DNA of 64,000 nt. Origin: Lepisosteus oculatus (lineage: Eukaryota > Chordata > Actinopteri > Semionotiformes > Lepisosteidae). The number at the start of each line of letters is the position of its first letter. The first letter of the stretch is position 1. Under the pieces are notes generated by a model. That model saw only the letters and a list, made by a program, of their open reading frames with translations, did not search any database and was not told where the DNA came from. Below are positions 1-13,267 of this stretch, piece by piece. Made by a program: the position numbers and the translations under genes. The stretch is from positions 7,306,001 to 7,370,000 of the forward strand of contig NC_090698.1 in the NCBI RefSeq assembly GCF_040954835.1, read 5' to 3'.

Positions 1-35
1 TGTCTTGATAATGTCTTCCTGTGTGTCTGTTACAG

Positions 36-295
36 GCACAGTCCTGATGATGTCAGTGTGTGAGGTGGTACACCTGTATGAGTTCCTGCCCTCCCGGAGG
101 AAGACAGAGCTGTGCCACTATTACCAGCGCTTTTTTGACGCCGCCTGCACTCTGGGGGCCTACCACCCTCTGATGTACGAGAAGAACTTGGTGAAGAGGA
201 TGAACCGGGGCACAGACAAGGAGATCTATCAATATGGCCGGGTCACCTTACCGGGACTGGCCACCCTCAACTGCACGGCACCCAGAGTGCACTGA
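36..295 (+). CDS. st6gal1: Beta-galactoside alpha-2,6-sialyltransferase 1, terminal coding exon (partial)
   Basis: Golgi type II enzyme that adds sialic acid in alpha-2,6 linkage to terminal galactose of N-glycans. Only the last coding exon lies here. A pyrimidine-rich tract ending in TTACAG (30-35) is the acceptor, and the exon opens in phase with two bases of a split codon. The protein runs from [16 protein letters not shown] to a TGA at 293-295. It carries the conserved C-terminal features of GT29 sialyltransferases: Y-E-F near the exon start, the H-Y-Y run, and the very conserved [11 protein letters not shown] block with its catalytic-region His (sialylmotif VS). I prefer ST6GAL1 to ST6GAL2 because of EFLPS-RKT, YEKNLVK, NRGTD and the short end close to LNC; ST6GAL2 usually continues further. 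The upstream exons lie outside the window, so the identification rests on about 86 residues. Confidence 0.88.
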
Positions 296-2475
296 CTGCT
301 GGAGGAAGCATGCAGATTTGGTTCTACTGCTGTGGGCTGACCCCACAGTAGTGGGGTAAAGCTGACAGGCACACCCCCACCCAGTAATGTGGATAAGCGT
401 TTGCCATCTTCACACTACAGTGCCACTCACTGAAGCACCGTGAGCGGAGCACACTCATCTTCAGCTCCAGCTGCTGGTTGCTTTAGCATTATTTGGGTAT
501 CCTTGTCTGGGACACATTTGATCACCGGAAGATCATGTCACAGTGGCAACAGAAATCTGTAGAACATTTATGGCATCATAGAATTGTCTTAGCTGTTATT
601 TTCTAATATCCTCTAGCAAAGCAACCCATCCCATCCTGGAGATACCAAAATCAGCTTTTGACACCTGCCTTGTGGTCACTATCCTCCTGCTGTCCCTGTC
701 CACACTGACTGGTACTCATGCACGCATATTAATGAAAGCACCAAGCGCTGACATCTGCTCTCAGCATAGCTCTCACTCTAGTCCCCAATACTGGGGGCTG
801 CAGGCCAGTCCTGCACTGACAGGCGGGTTGTCTGATCTGATCTGGCCAATAACAGAGTCCCGAGGCCCTCATCTCCAGCTGCTCTGCTGTGGCATGAGGC
901 GGCGTCTTTAGCATCTACAGCCTGACCTGCTACAATAAGCATTTGTCTAACTTTTGCTCCCATTTGGAGTGTTCAGCCTTGCCTCGGTGTAAGGTAATCA
1001 CCAACTAAGAATGGCTGCAAGTGAGATGGAAGCCATTCAGCCCATTAACCCCAGCTCGCTCAATAGCTTATTTCTATGAGCTGGATCTGATCCAACGATC
1101 CTAAATGCACTTCCTTGTGGCTTCTAATTGTACTGTCATGTGTTACTAGTTGTGCCGTTCAGAAAAAAAGAAAAATAATCCATTGGGCTTTGTTTGACAA
1201 TAGCTTTCTGGATTTTTAAACAACTGTGGCAAAGCCCCTCAGAATCTCAAATCCTCAAGACTGCCAGGAGTCAATACCTTCAAATTATTTGGGTATGGCC
1301 TGTCCCGTTATTCATCTTTCTATGGAAGTAATGGCCTTTCTGGAACGAAACTGCCATTAGGATTCAATTCTCCAGGAGCACAGAATGGAATAAAAGCCAA
1401 AAGAACGTGTAGCTCTCCAGAACATGAACTGAAGATGGGATCCTTTAGGAGAAGTGTGTGGCAGAGTTCCAGTTTCTAATTTCTGGTACTATATATTCAC
1501 TCGACTGGTTGATTGCACGAAGACCAGAGCTTGTATTTTTCACCGTTGCTACTTGTCACCACAGTTTTGGGTTGTCTTGTCAGCATGTGAAGTATTCAAA
1601 TATGTAGGAGGTGGAGGAAGAGATAGTACTGTTCCAATGACATCTCTCCCCTTGCCCTATCAAGAGCGTTACAGGTCCACACAGCACATGTCCAGTCTTT
1701 AGCGAAGAAGATGTCCCTCAGGTCCCCGGTATGTGCAGTAATCACTGGAGGTGGCTGTCATGAATTGAATACAAGGAGTGCTGAATTTGTGAGGAGAAAA
1801 TATTTGTATCAAAAGGCCTGACAGTGTTGTCGGGCTGTGTCAGTCCCTCCTTCTGCACGGCTGCTTGCTGCAATTAGGCACCAACGCAGGTGAAGCAATT
1901 TTCTGCTCCGCCTTTCTTGAGCAGTAGGAAGTACTGTGGGATGGCCAGTCATCCGGCAGCTGTTGCCAATAACTCAGCTATCTAAGGAAATCTCACTTGT
2001 ATTTTGTGTGCTAATATGGTCGCAAATGCTTGCCGGATGCATATTGCCCTGTGATAGATTAAAACATTAATTTCACATATTTAAAAGGGGGAGGTATGTC
2101 ACCACCTTTAGCAATCAGACAAAGCATTAATAACACATTTGATTTTACATTGTGGAAGCCAGACACTTATTAGACGTTCCTGTTTTGACTAGTTTAGTAA
2201 GCATAAGGACAAAAGAAAGGTTATAAGAGAACATTCTAGCACTAGTACTTGCTAGTCACACTGCGCAGAATGAACTGCCTGCAAGCAACACCAAATTTCC
2301 AATAGTCTCTACTATACATTTATAGTCTCTCTAAAGACTAGCCTGATGAGTCCTACGTGTTGTGTTACACTGGGCTATGTTTTCTACTGGTAGAGTCTGT
2401 AACATTTCATTTGCCTCGATAGTGCCTGTACAGTGTGTACAGGCTTCTTATTTTTTGAAGGCGATCAAAAGGCCT
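296..2475 (+). other. 3' UTR and downstream flank of the sialyltransferase gene
   Basis: No convincing ORF or RNA gene seen. AATAAA at 1389-1394 is a candidate polyadenylation signal about 1.1 kb after the stop, a plausible length for this gene family. The true cleavage site cannot be fixed from sequence alone. Confidence 0.35.
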
Positions 2476-2493
2476 CAATGAAAAGTCTGCAAA

Positions 2494-2783
2494 GGAACAG
2501 GTTAAGGTTTATTCCATGCTGAAAGGAAAATAAAAAAGGAACAACCTTTCAACTGTGGAGCCTTTAGGTGTGAAGAATTCTCCACAGCCCAAATGCTGCG
2601 TCTCTTTTCTTTGTGTGAAGAGAAACGTGGTCACTTTTCTTTATTAAGGAGTGAACAAGGTGTGGAGAAGGCTCTACAGCCGAAACATTGTGATCCTTTT
2701 CCTCTCTTTTCAGCATAGAGTCAACCTTCACCTGCTCCTTTGTAGCCCACGCATGCTGACGCAGATACCTGCTTGAACTTCTA
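2494..2783. mobile_element. Fold-back (self-complementary) element, copy A
   Basis: Arms that read as each other's reverse complement (AGGTTTATTCCATGCTGAAA on the left; the CAGCATAGAG...CCTGCTCCTTTG side on the right) flank a centre with the recurrent TGGAGCC / CCGAAAC motifs. A perfect 18-bp target duplication, CAATGAAAAGTCTGCAAA, lies at 2476-2493 and 2784-2801. The left arm lacks the outer ~40 bp seen in fuller copies, while the right arm keeps its end (GACGCAGATACCTGCTTGAACTT). Superfamily not recognised. Confidence 0.7.
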
Positions 2784-2801
2784 CAATGAAAAGTCTGCAA
2801 A

Positions 2802-5800
2802 CCTTTTCTTTTTCTTTGCCAATGACAACTGTAGATTAAAAAACAATTACTGCCACACAATTGCTAGTTAGGCAACTTAAAACCCCTCTACTTGCTGGAG
2901 TTGAGTTTATGGTCTGTTTGTGGAATCAGTGTTTTCTGATCTTAGGGCTCCCCCATGTGGACAGCATTGGTGGTAGGACGGTGTGCAGGCAAGATCATTT
3001 ATTTATCTGGCACAATTGACTGGATGTAAAAGAGATCTGGTCTCTGAATGTTTATCCACTAAATAAGAGAAAATATTTTTTAAAGAATAACTTATTTTTG
3101 TTTTTGCTGTTATTGCTGCTACACTACTATTATAGAGTAGAGACTGTGCAAAGCATGAGCCACTATTCCCATGATTATATGGGGTCAAAGCAGCTCCTAT
3201 AACCCCAAAAACATTTATTTCACAGGTTGTGGCTCTGCTACTTGCCCTTGCCTTTGGTATCAGCACCCTCTTAATTATAAAACGGAATTAACTAAGAGCT
3301 CCTTTATCTAGTTTCAGAGCTGGGTGTACAGAGATCCGGCAGCTAAAGAACAGATTTATAGGGGTGGCTTTTGGTTGCCCTCAGTGACCTTGACAGCTCT
3401 GGCGTTTTCCTGGGTATCCACCAGGAAAAAAAAAACAATGCTGCAAAGATTGACTAGAGTGGCCACCACAGTTGCAGGTTCTCCAGGTGAGCTCAGAAAT
3501 GATGTCGCCAGACCCATTATTTGCTAGAATCAAGGCTATTCCATACATGTCAGCCAGCTTCCTGTGAACCTGCTTGCTGCTATAGCTTTGCACCACTGTG
3601 GTGGGGAGATACACTAACTAGTGCAGCCACCTCACAGCTCCAGGATCCATAGCTAGTTTGCCAGCTTAGGCGCCTTTCTATGTGGAGTTTGTCTGATCTC
3701 TCTGTGTTTGCATGGGTTTTCTCTAGGTAATCCAGTTTCCTCACACTCCCAAGTACTGAGTAACAAGCTAAAGAACTAAACATTTTTGGTGTGCCCCAAA
3801 TCAGGCAAGGGTATATAGGAGTCCATGTAAACATACTTAGGTGCCAAAACCTATTTATTGCCAGAACAGGGTTAAAGGTTTTAAGAATATTATGCTGGAT
3901 AGTTTTTAGGGCAGTTGGGTACTAACCTTCTGAATGTTTATGGTAAATCACGGCACTATCCCAGTCTGATGCAGGGCTACACTGTGAAGGTATGGTAAAT
4001 GAGAATACAAAGAAATGTATGACTGGAGCAAAAGTGTCTAGTTACTGGACTAATTTGCCACCATGGTTCCCAGATTCCTGCCTGGACCCTTTCCCCTCAA
4101 ATTTGTCCCAATTCTGTGTACGTTTTGTCTGTCTGAAACACTGTAAACATCTATATAACTGTACTGGAGTAAAGCGAGAGGAGCCGAGCCAGTGATGTGT
4201 GTGGACAGTCTTTATGCTGCGTCGCGGTGCAGAGCCAGACATCCATGAAAAGTCTTTATTCTGTTTCTCTATCTCCTTGTAGTCACCAATGTGTGTGGGT
4301 CTTTACTCAGCATCTCTGTCCAGTCGGCAAGGTGCATGTACAGTCCTTCTTCAACGTTTCTGTGCAGAGTTTGTGGAAAGTCTCTGCTCGGCGTCGCTGA
4401 GCCTGGATCCCATAATGGGATGTCTAGAGACAATGTGAATTTTGAGACAGCTGGAGAAATAGTTAAGGATGGAGGTAAGAGAGGTAGAGAGCAGGTGTGT
4501 AGTCGAGATGGGTATTCCCCTCTGCTTTCAGACAGGTCTAGATTGGGACATGATAAGAATGACAACACAGACGTGGCAGTCTGAGTGAGGTCTGGGGGGG
4601 AGGAGGGGAAAGGGATGATAAAAAAAAATGATGAAAGGGAAACAAAATGGTCTTGCTTCCCGAAGTTGAGAAAGTGCATTTACAAGATATGTAAACCAGG
4701 GATTTCTGAAGAACTGCTAGATGTTTTGTTTTGGCCACTTGGCGGGTGATTCGCTCAAGAAAAGAAGAGGTTCAGACAACATTTAGAGCAAAAACCTAAA
4801 CACAGCCTTGGATGACAGGTCAAGAAAACTCACTCATCTCCACTCTCATACTCCAGGGGGTCTCAAGCCCCAGACGCTGTCCTTCACACATTATTCTCCG
4901 ATTAGTTATTATGGATCACTCAACTCTCACCGAATTACCTATTAAACTAGAATTAGAGCGTTTTCAATTAAATAACAGAGTACGTTCATTAGTATGAAAG
5001 AAAGCTCTGCTGGATCGAAGTTAGTCTCTTATCTGGCGCACAAAGGACTTCCGCTTTCTGAGGTCTTGATTCTAATAAATTACCTAGTTCACTTAAAATC
5101 CAGTTAAGATTTAAATCTTCATTAAAATCTCTTTGAAGCTTTGGAGAAAGAGAACCTCTGCCTAATTACACCTTGTGTGAATCGGTTTTGCCCTTCCCCA
5201 TGGTGTGGAGAATTTAAGGAAACTCAGGAATTTATGGGAATGCAAAAAAACAGCTCTTTTGGCCCCAGTTTTACGCTTTTGAAGTCTTCACCGACTCATG
5301 GTTTTAAAGAGTCCTATAAACCAAGCAGACTCTGCAGGCTGGAGTACTACACATTTGAGCTGTGGCTTCACATAACAAGAGCCAGCTTGGGGCCCCATTT
5401 TAAACCAGGGCAACCCCATGGCGGAGGTGCACCTGCAATTGAAATGGGATTGATCAATGAACTGATTGACCAACAACGCAGGGAGGGGGAGTTCAGACAG
5501 CTGTCGCGGTTTCTGCTGCCCCGTTTCCTTTTCGATAAACTGCTGCCGTTTTCAATACCGCCACTGTCGAAAAAAAAAAAGATTTCAGTTCCTCCTTTTT
5601 TCAGCCGATGAGCACCACAACGCTTCTCCTTTATTGCAACAGCTAAAAGCGAAGCCTTGCTTTGCCACAAATGGCCGCCTCTCACTACTAGGGCTTCCAT
5701 CTCCTTATAACATCCGCACTCTTTTGAGAGAGCATCTGAACGTGGGCATGCCTGAAGAAACTTTCACTGAGCAAAAAGTTCACTCATGATCACAGTATTT

Positions 5801-7216
5801 AAAGTAAACGGCATTATCCCCCATCGGAAAAAAATGCATGATAACCTTTTCATTCCTCTAAAATAAAAGATGCAAAGGGGCAGCTGTTAAGCTCTCAACA
5901 CACAGTTTGCTACAGTTTTTACAGCTGCACATCACCTCTGGACTACCATCTTAGATGACCATTTCTGAAGCTCTGGGCCTGGCTTTGTTGTTTTTGAACG
6001 GGACAGCTGGGGCTCTGGTCTGAGTGTGCTGTACAGAAGCGTCACGCCACTGCATACAGTCTTCTCCAGCCCCCAGTGCTCACCACAGACAAACCATACG
6101 CTACACTATACACACCTTCCTCCACATGGTTTCACACACTCACAGTGTCATGTGAGGCATTCTCAAACCTTTTCAGGATATTCTCGTAGGCCAGAAACTT
6201 CTAAGACCATCTCGCATCTCAGAGACTGAATCCAAAATTTGAACCTGGAATCTCACTCCCTCCAAGTGACAATTACTCAATCAGACCAGGTGTGCCTCAT
6301 TCCATAGGTTCCCTCCCCCCCTAATTCACAGGTGGGCATCTTGATTCAGGGTCACACCACCAGGTCTGCATTTTACATTGGAATGGTGGTTTTCTACACT
6401 TCTTATTCATTTAGAGGCATAAGAAGCAAAGTTCCAAAGCCTGTGTGGAAGAGCCCTTTTTGTTGGGTAGCATGACAAGGGGGTCTCCACATGAACTGTA
6501 ACCTTGTCTTTCCATAACCAGTAACCATCTCAACCCAGATAGCAATGGAAATAAACTCTCAGTCAACCCCAGTTGGCCAGGTGTGCTCATTAACCACCTT
6601 CTTACTTACCAGCATCCTAACTCAGAACACAACCGAGGCTGCCATCGTAACCTAATCCCACCATGCTCACTGCTTCATAACTTTGATGGCCCTGTGGGGA
6701 AAAGTCAACCTTCACTGTCTCAGGAACAGCTTTTATAGGGAGCCGAAGTCACCGGGTGCAGCCAGTTCTGTGATTGTCTTGTGAGAATCTGAAGAATGTG
6801 GCTCTCCTGAATAAAATGATCCCGCCCCTTAATGACTCACCTGTGCTTCCAACCACAGCTTCGCTACAGCCTGTTACAAAGCCCCTTGTTTTCATCAAAT
6901 GGATGCAACATGACAGTAATTGTCTCATTAAAGCAGCTCTCATTCTTCACATCATAGTATATACTGTACTGTACAGTAAAAGTTATGCCTGGTATTTAAC
7001 CCCCACTCACCACTGCCCTGGAGCTCTGGTGTTGAGCTTCACTTGTCCAGTGGTGCTCTCCGCACCAAGAACTCCCAGTTTAATGTACAAAGCCTTTGTC
7101 TGCTTTAGCCAGTACCTGTTCCGGTCCTGCCCATTCCAGGCCTCGACTATTCCTTGAATTCCTGATCCTGCCAGTCCCGTTTCTGAATCCGCACTGGGAC
7201 AGCATGCTGTTCTTAG
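2802..7216. other. Intergenic, no gene recognised
   Basis: Only short chance ORFs. At about 4197-4400 a degenerate motif related to GTGTGGA-AGTCTTTA-TC recurs several times and looks like an eroded tandem repeat or zinc-finger-like spacing, but no finger motif is readable. Poly-A tract near 5570. Nothing else supportable. Confidence 0.4.
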
Positions 7217-7325
7217 TCAGCCCTCACCTGCATGGCCTCAGCAGCCCTATCAGCCCTCACCTGCACAGCCCTGGCTTCTCCTTCAGCCCTCACCTGCACA
7301 GCCCTGGATTCTCCTTCAGCCTTCA
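7217..7325 (+). repeat. Small tandem repeat, 33-bp period
   Basis: TCAGCCCTCACCTGCA starts at 7217, 7250 and 7283, and a decayed start lies at 7316, giving a 33-bp period with about three copies. Because 33 is a multiple of three it translates as an 11-residue repeat; I do not take that as coding. Confidence 0.7.
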
Positions 7326-7380
7326 TTGATCACCATGGCCAGCCAGCCAGCCTTTCCCTTATCTACACTGTTTCTCCCAG

Positions 7381-7900
7381 ATGGATTCCTTTTCCCTCAG
7401 CCAGCTGAAAGCTGTTAAGATCATGGTCTATAAGCCCATCTGCATCACTACGCTCCTGTATGGCAATGAGACCTGGGTTACCTACTATTGTCACTTGAAG
7501 ACTCTGGAGAGATTCCACCAGCGCTGCCTCCTGAAGATTCTCCGTATCAACTGGGAGGATCGCTGCACCAATTCCAGTGTCCTCATCGAGGCAAAGACGA
7601 GCAGTACCGAAGCCATGATTCTCCAGAACCAACTCCGCTGGACGGGTCACTGCATCAGAATGCCCAACTCCCGTCTCCCCAAGCAAGTCCTCTACTCCCA
7701 GCTGAGCCGAGGCCAGAGAATCTGTGGTGGCCAGAGGAAGAGATACTCTTAAGACCTGTCTTAGAAAAGGACAGATCAGCTTCATGAGGAATGACAAACA
7801 CCCAAGATGAAAACATCAAGGAGCGAAATTGTGGCTTAACCCGCTTGGCTGAGGGCTGGCCTCCCAGCCAGAGGACAAGGAAGCCAGGACCCCCATGCAG
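7381..7900 (+). pseudogene. Non-LTR retrotransposon reverse-transcriptase C-terminal relic
   Basis: An uninterrupted stretch to 7752 reads KIMVYKPICITTLLYGNETW, then FHQRCLLKILRI-WEDR, then IEAMILQNQLRWTGH-IRM and LPKQVLYSQL-RG-R--GGQ-KRY. This block order (TTLLYG-ETW, RCL--IL-I-W-D, LRW-GH--RM) is typical of the region after the RT catalytic core in LINE polyproteins. A stop right after KRYS, then further family-like sequence in shifted frames to about 7900, mark it as dead. The catalytic YxDD region is absent, so it is a 5'-truncated copy. Clade not assigned. Confidence 0.75.
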
Positions 7901-9358
7901 GGTGACCCAGGGGTAGCTGCAGAGGTGGAGGTGGGATGCAAGAGACGTGCAAGAGAGAAGAGATAGGGATCTTGTAAGTATTTATAGCATTTGGGAGAGG
8001 AATGGATTGTCAGGAGCGATTGCTAATTATCGACAGCTGAGACCGATTGAACTTGGTTGTTCTCATCCCTCCTGAACTTTTGTTAGAAACTCCATATTGC
8101 TGGCGGGGAAGTCCTTGCCAGGGAACGTCCCCTTTGGCACCACATGATCTGTCAGACGCCAACTCACTTTGAGACCTACTGCCTTTCTGATGAAGCAGAC
8201 AAAAGACGACGACGGAAGGAGAAGGGTGAGATCCCGGGTTTGCTAAAGCCACTCCCAAAATGGGACATCTTGCCCCCACTGCTCCAAGATTTGTGGCTCG
8301 GGGATTGGACTCCTTAGCCATTTAAGGACGCACAAGTAACTCTGACGGGCGTCATACTCGTTTTGAGTGACCGCCGATGATGAAAGCTGTTCGAAACCAG
8401 ACTGCAGCATAACTATCTATGAAAGATTTTTCTCAGCTAAACATCTTTTATTTTTCCATGGACAGGTCAGGAATGTATCCTCCGTAAATAAGGAGGACTG
8501 GGTGTAACTTTACATTGCAGAACCTATGACTGTGAAAGACAGGAACAGATATCTAAACCACATACTATTTGTATCCCTGATGGCAATAAAGTTATTTCTG
8601 TTAGCAGCATGCCTGAGAGGGCTTTATGTTTGCCCAAATGTTACCACTTATAAGCAAAGCGCATAGACAGTAACCCCTAACAGTGTGTTTTCTACTGTTA
8701 TTTTGATTCAGATTCTATAAATAATCTACATGCTTTACTGTTTATAAAAAGGGTTTAAAAGGAAGAGATGGATGAACTGGCAAGGGAATACTGCATTTGC
8801 CATTGCAGTCTCATATCTTCACTGTCCTGGATTTGCTTTCACCTTGGGGTGTTTGCCTATGCAGAGCCTGCATTGTTCTCCCTGGTTCCATGTTGGAATT
8901 TGTCTGGGATTCTTGTTTCTTTCTCCCACCTCTTAAAGACCAGCTGAATTGTCTCTTTCTGGGAGTTTTCAGGGGGATTTCATACTCTGGAGGTGATTTG
9001 CAGTACAACCATTACTGGCCACTGGACTGTAGGAAAACAGAGCCAGGCCATCATGATGGGACAGGTGGCCTCCTGTCACGTGTGGACGTTCTGATGCTCT
9101 GCATGATTTTGCAAGACAATACTTTTCAGCAGCACTGCTGTAACTTTCACGCAGGGTTTGTAAATGTTGTTTGTGCTGCTGCTGGAAACAGGCTGTGGAA
9201 AGTGAAGTGAAACTGCCTGCAAATACACAGATCAACTGCAGCTAAACAGGGGAAATGGCAGGAGGCCCCTTCTGGTTTTGCCATTGTCAGGTGGGATGAG
9301 CTGTCAAGCCCAACCTGTTGAAGGGACCACCTGGCTTTCAGGATCTTGTGGACAGGAT
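7901..9358. other. Intergenic, nothing recognised
   Basis: No exon with supportable coding content and no repeat I can name. AATAAA near 8586 has no gene to serve. Confidence 0.4.
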
Positions 9359-9590
9359 TGTAACGGAAGTGTTCTTTCCGGACCCTATGCAGATGACACA
9401 ATCCGGGGTAAGTAAGGAAAACACGGGGAAAAAAGCATGCAGGGGTCAGGAATGAAAACAGGGGGCGTGTCCACGGTGCGCTGGTGTTCGGGGGAGGTGT
9501 GGCAGAGGCAAACAATCCAGAGCTGAGTCCAAAAGGGGTATCCAAGACGGGGCAAAAGTCCAAAGTCCAGTGCTGATTGCAATGCAAATG
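9359..9590 (-). mobile_element. Truncated LTR fragment, same family as 32535-32987
   Basis: About 200 bp aligns by eye with the solo LTR at 32535: shared landmarks are TTCTTTCCGGA-CCTATGCAGATGA, ATCCGGGGT, AAAAAAGCATGCAGG, GGGGGCGTGTCCA and AACAATCCAG, in the same order. The outer edge reads TGTAAC where the complete LTR has TGTCAC. The other LTR end is missing. Orientation is inferred from the complete copy. Confidence 0.65.
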
Positions 9591-11929
9591 TGTTTGTGTC
9601 ATCATCTTTTTGATGTTCTGAAACTCCACACCACAGCGAAAATATGTATTTAAAAAAAAAACTCTGCTGGGTACTGTAATCAATAAAGCCTCAAAGCACT
9701 TGCAAAGAACAGCAACCTCCGGTTTTGTATCAGAGTGACAACAACATCCCATTTTAAAGGAAAGCTCCTGTTGTAGTGGGGAAAAATAAGCTGACAAACG
9801 AGAAGGGCTGGCGGTCAGGAGAAAATAAAGGAGGAGTGGAAGAAGAAGGGTGGGGAGAAGAGACATTAGCAGAAGCAAAGGGGAGAAAGGCTAATGAACA
9901 AACCCTGCCCCCATCAGAATCAATAGGAAAACATGAGCAAGAGGACACAAGTGGAAACTAACTGGAAATGCATTTAAAACAGTGAAGAGCAGGCAATTCT
10001 TTACACTCAGCGGACGTTTTGATATATGGTCCTACACCTCCCCCTCTTCTAACTTTCCTGTCTCTCCGGAACAGTATGTACAAAATGAATTTACTCACAG
10101 GCTGCCTTGTCTGTACAAAACAAAGTCGTTGCGGCAGAAATGTCAAAGACTGTTGTTTTTCCCGGTAATAGCTGAAAATGTCTGGGAATTTTTTGCCGTT
10201 ATAAATCTTGCCATTCTTTTCACAGGCATATGGAGACCAGTGAGGCTGATTTGTGTGTATGTCCTGGAGACGGGCGTCTTTAGAACACTAACACACGTGT
10301 GGGTACCGTGCGAGCGTGTGTAGAAAAACTTCGATCAAACTCCGGTGTGTCTGCGGGGTGGCTTCTGGGTGCTGATGAACTGTACATCCTATCGGGTGAC
10401 ATCTGGTGATCTGCTCGTTATGGCAAACAACTCGTCTGAGGGTGAGAATCTGAGAGAAGGGAAGAGAGAGAAACCAGCCCCTTCCCCGCATCGCAGACCC
10501 AGCATTCTCTGTTCCAAGAGGAGTCTGTCTGTGCAATAACAGTACATCAGAGAAGTTAAAGGACACAATGCGAAGGGTCTTCATCGCTGTATCTGCTGTG
10601 CAAAGGTCATTGCATTATGTTGGTTTCCTCTACTTAAGTCAGCGCAGTTGGAGGGACTGGGGGCAAGTGTTTTGAAGAGAGCTGCGACCTGACGTTTTGA
10701 AAAAGCCACCCGCCAGAGTAACTGCACTGACTACTACAGTAAGTCTGACAGCAGCCTTTTTACTTTTCTCATCACGTTCCATCGTCGTGACTTCAGTGCT
10801 GGTGATATTGTTTCTAACTGTTGCTGCTCCTGACAATCTATCCGTCTAGCAACTAATTCAGCAAATGCCTTCGCACAAAGTGATCCGTATTCAAATTTGT
10901 GATTCAACGAATTTGTTACATTGCCAGTGATGTGGAAGGAATTACCTCGGCGCACAACACATACAATGCAAAGGGGGTACAAATAAAAGGCAATCAGGCA
11001 AAGCGCATTTCAGAACATTTAGCAAGGAGCGGTGCTGACATGCTTTTAAATAATAGGCAATGCAGTCAGTACTTCATGAGTCTTTATCATGTAATAAACA
11101 TCAAGAAAGTTTGCATGGCTCAGATGTACCACCTTGGGTATCCTTGTGATATTCAGTCATATTGTACCTTAATTTGAAGCCATTATGTCCAGATTTTAGC
11201 CTCCTAATTAGTGCTAATGTTATAGGTTCACAACTTAAAGAAAGCAGTTATGTTCTAAAGTTTTTTTCTTCTTTCCAAAATCCATAAACATCAAAATTCA
11301 TGAAGCATAGCTTAATCTTTTAAGTAACCATGGCACCTACAAAATGCGTCGTATTTTCTGCCACATATTGCCTTTTGACGTTTCCTTGTACGTGACTCCT
11401 TTTACAAACGAGTGTGGGGATAAAGGCAAATTTGTGCTGACCTGTGAGGACATATCAGTGTATGATGCTACCCATGCAGCTCCTTGTGCAGTAGACGCTA
11501 GTGTCTTGCACTGAGAGTGTCAGATTGGGCTTTTACTCCGATGCACCATGATTCTGCTCTCCTGTGCCACTGCATTACCAAATGTTACCCCTGCTAGCAC
11601 ACCCAGACTTCCAGACTGCTTTATAACACTTTCACATCCCCAGGCAGCACACTAAGCTGTTTCCACCATGATGGCCTCATGATTTGCAGCTCTGTAATGC
11701 GGTGCCAATAGTCTGTGCCCCTGCCCCGGAGCACTGCCAGCTGGATGTACCCACGCCACTCCACAGAACACAGGAGCACAAAGAAGGCTGCAGACAAGAA
11801 AAGGCCATTTGGCCCATACACATACATATTGTAACGCTTACGGCCGACAGGTACTGTGTAAGAAACGGCGTACCAGAGCAGGTGACGTCACCGCCCTTCC
11901 CTGTGATAGCAGGACTACAGCTACTGGGC
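9591..11929. other. Intergenic, nothing recognised
   Basis: Purine-rich tract at 9770-9960 makes an ORF without family resemblance. No gene supported. Confidence 0.4.
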
Positions 11930-12070
11930 TGGAGAGAGGTCTCTCTTTAGCTCACGGGGCTAGGTCACTGCAGAGAGACGCGGGAGTCCTGGGTTCGAGC
12001 CCCCGACGGTGGGGGGCTGACCTAATGCGCCAAGGGCGCCCGCCTGAGCCCCCGTTGCGTTATAATATTA
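11930..12070 (+). mobile_element. Candidate tRNA-derived SINE or element with a tRNA-like head
   Basis: TTTAGCTCACGGGGCTAGG resembles a Pol III A box and GGTTCGAGCCCCC (about 11993-12005) matches a B box, separated by roughly 45 bp. TGTAACGC near 11830 and GCGTTATA near 12060 are imperfect inverted flanks, so the whole 11829-12065 segment could be one element. Class uncertain; no cloverleaf closes cleanly, so I do not call a tRNA gene. Confidence 0.4.
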
Positions 12071-13267
12071 AAAGTGTCCTCATCTCATCAAAAGCCAGGT
12101 GTAAGTATGGTGTAAGCCTTATTTAGACAGAAACGAGAACTGAAAAAAATACCCAAAACGTAGCAAAAAACAAAAACACGTAGCAAAAAACAAAAAACAA
12201 AAACTAATTTTATGAAAGCCTGTTACAAGAGACAAAAGGGTTAAAAAAGTACTTCCCTGATTTACTAATCTCATCTCCTGCATATAAAACAGGGGTTTCA
12301 AGCTTTTTTTTATATCGGTCCAGGGGGGGTTACCTTACAGACCGTGCGACAGAAACAGAAAAACTCAAAACTGCACTGTTAAAGGGCTCAAAGCCTGAAA
12401 TGTAGCCTCAACTGAAGAAAAGAGGCGAAACCACAAAAGTGTCACTCAACGGTCAGGCACCGTATCTGCTGCTTCCTGCGCTTTGAGATCTGCGGGCAAG
12501 GTGATCGTTGTTCTGCTGGTTCTGACGTGCTGCGGGCTGTGCTTTGTATTTCTGATCAGTGTGGATGTTAATCCGAGGAGCTCGCTAACAGCTGCATACT
12601 GCTGACAAGCCCTGGTGTGGGTGCACGGTTTGGAAACTAACGTTGCACTTTAGCCTCTGGAGGAAAGCGATAGTTCCAAAAGTCTCCACATCAGTTACGT
12701 TGGGGGGAAATACCAATACTAATACGCACACACACATATATAAAAAAACATGGATTATGTTTTATGTACATAAGGATAAACTTATATCCAAATAAAACCT
12801 ACCTAACATCTGAAGTACATTTCAATCAAAGCTAACCCTCCCCCAGCAAATGAGTTGGACACCAACTCATTGAGTCTACTTCCTTTCATTTAATTTCCTT
12901 TAATTTATCTCCTGTATCTCCTGCCTCCTGACCAGGCTATTCTTGTGTGTCTGTAACTGGACCCATCGTCCACAGTGCCCACCACTGCCACTCTGTCAGT
13001 CGGGCATTTGCAACCACCCCTTCGACCCATCAGTTAAGCCTTCGGTTTTTTATATGTATGTATTATGTAATGAAACAGAGAAGATCTGTTTTTGACTGTT
13101 CGGCTCCGCGCACTCAGAGAACACCCACGAGCTCTGCCCGGAGCTTGGGCAAGAAGGTGAGAGGCGCCCTTAAAATGGAAACAGTGAGCAAGTCTCCTTC
13201 TTACGAGGTCAGACGCCCACGGCTTTTCTACAGCTGTCAGCTAGGGAAATTGTGAAAGCAGGACGGC
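12071..13267. other. Intergenic, A-rich then GC-rich
   Basis: Direct repeats of a GTAGCAAAAAACAAAAAC type at 12163-12205 and a short CA/TA run near 12727. No gene recognised. Confidence 0.4.

Noticed and set aside
9147-9878. 243-aa minus-strand ORF
   Set aside because: Runs through the LTR fragment and a purine-rich tract; no protein family resemblance, so probably chance plus LTR sequence.
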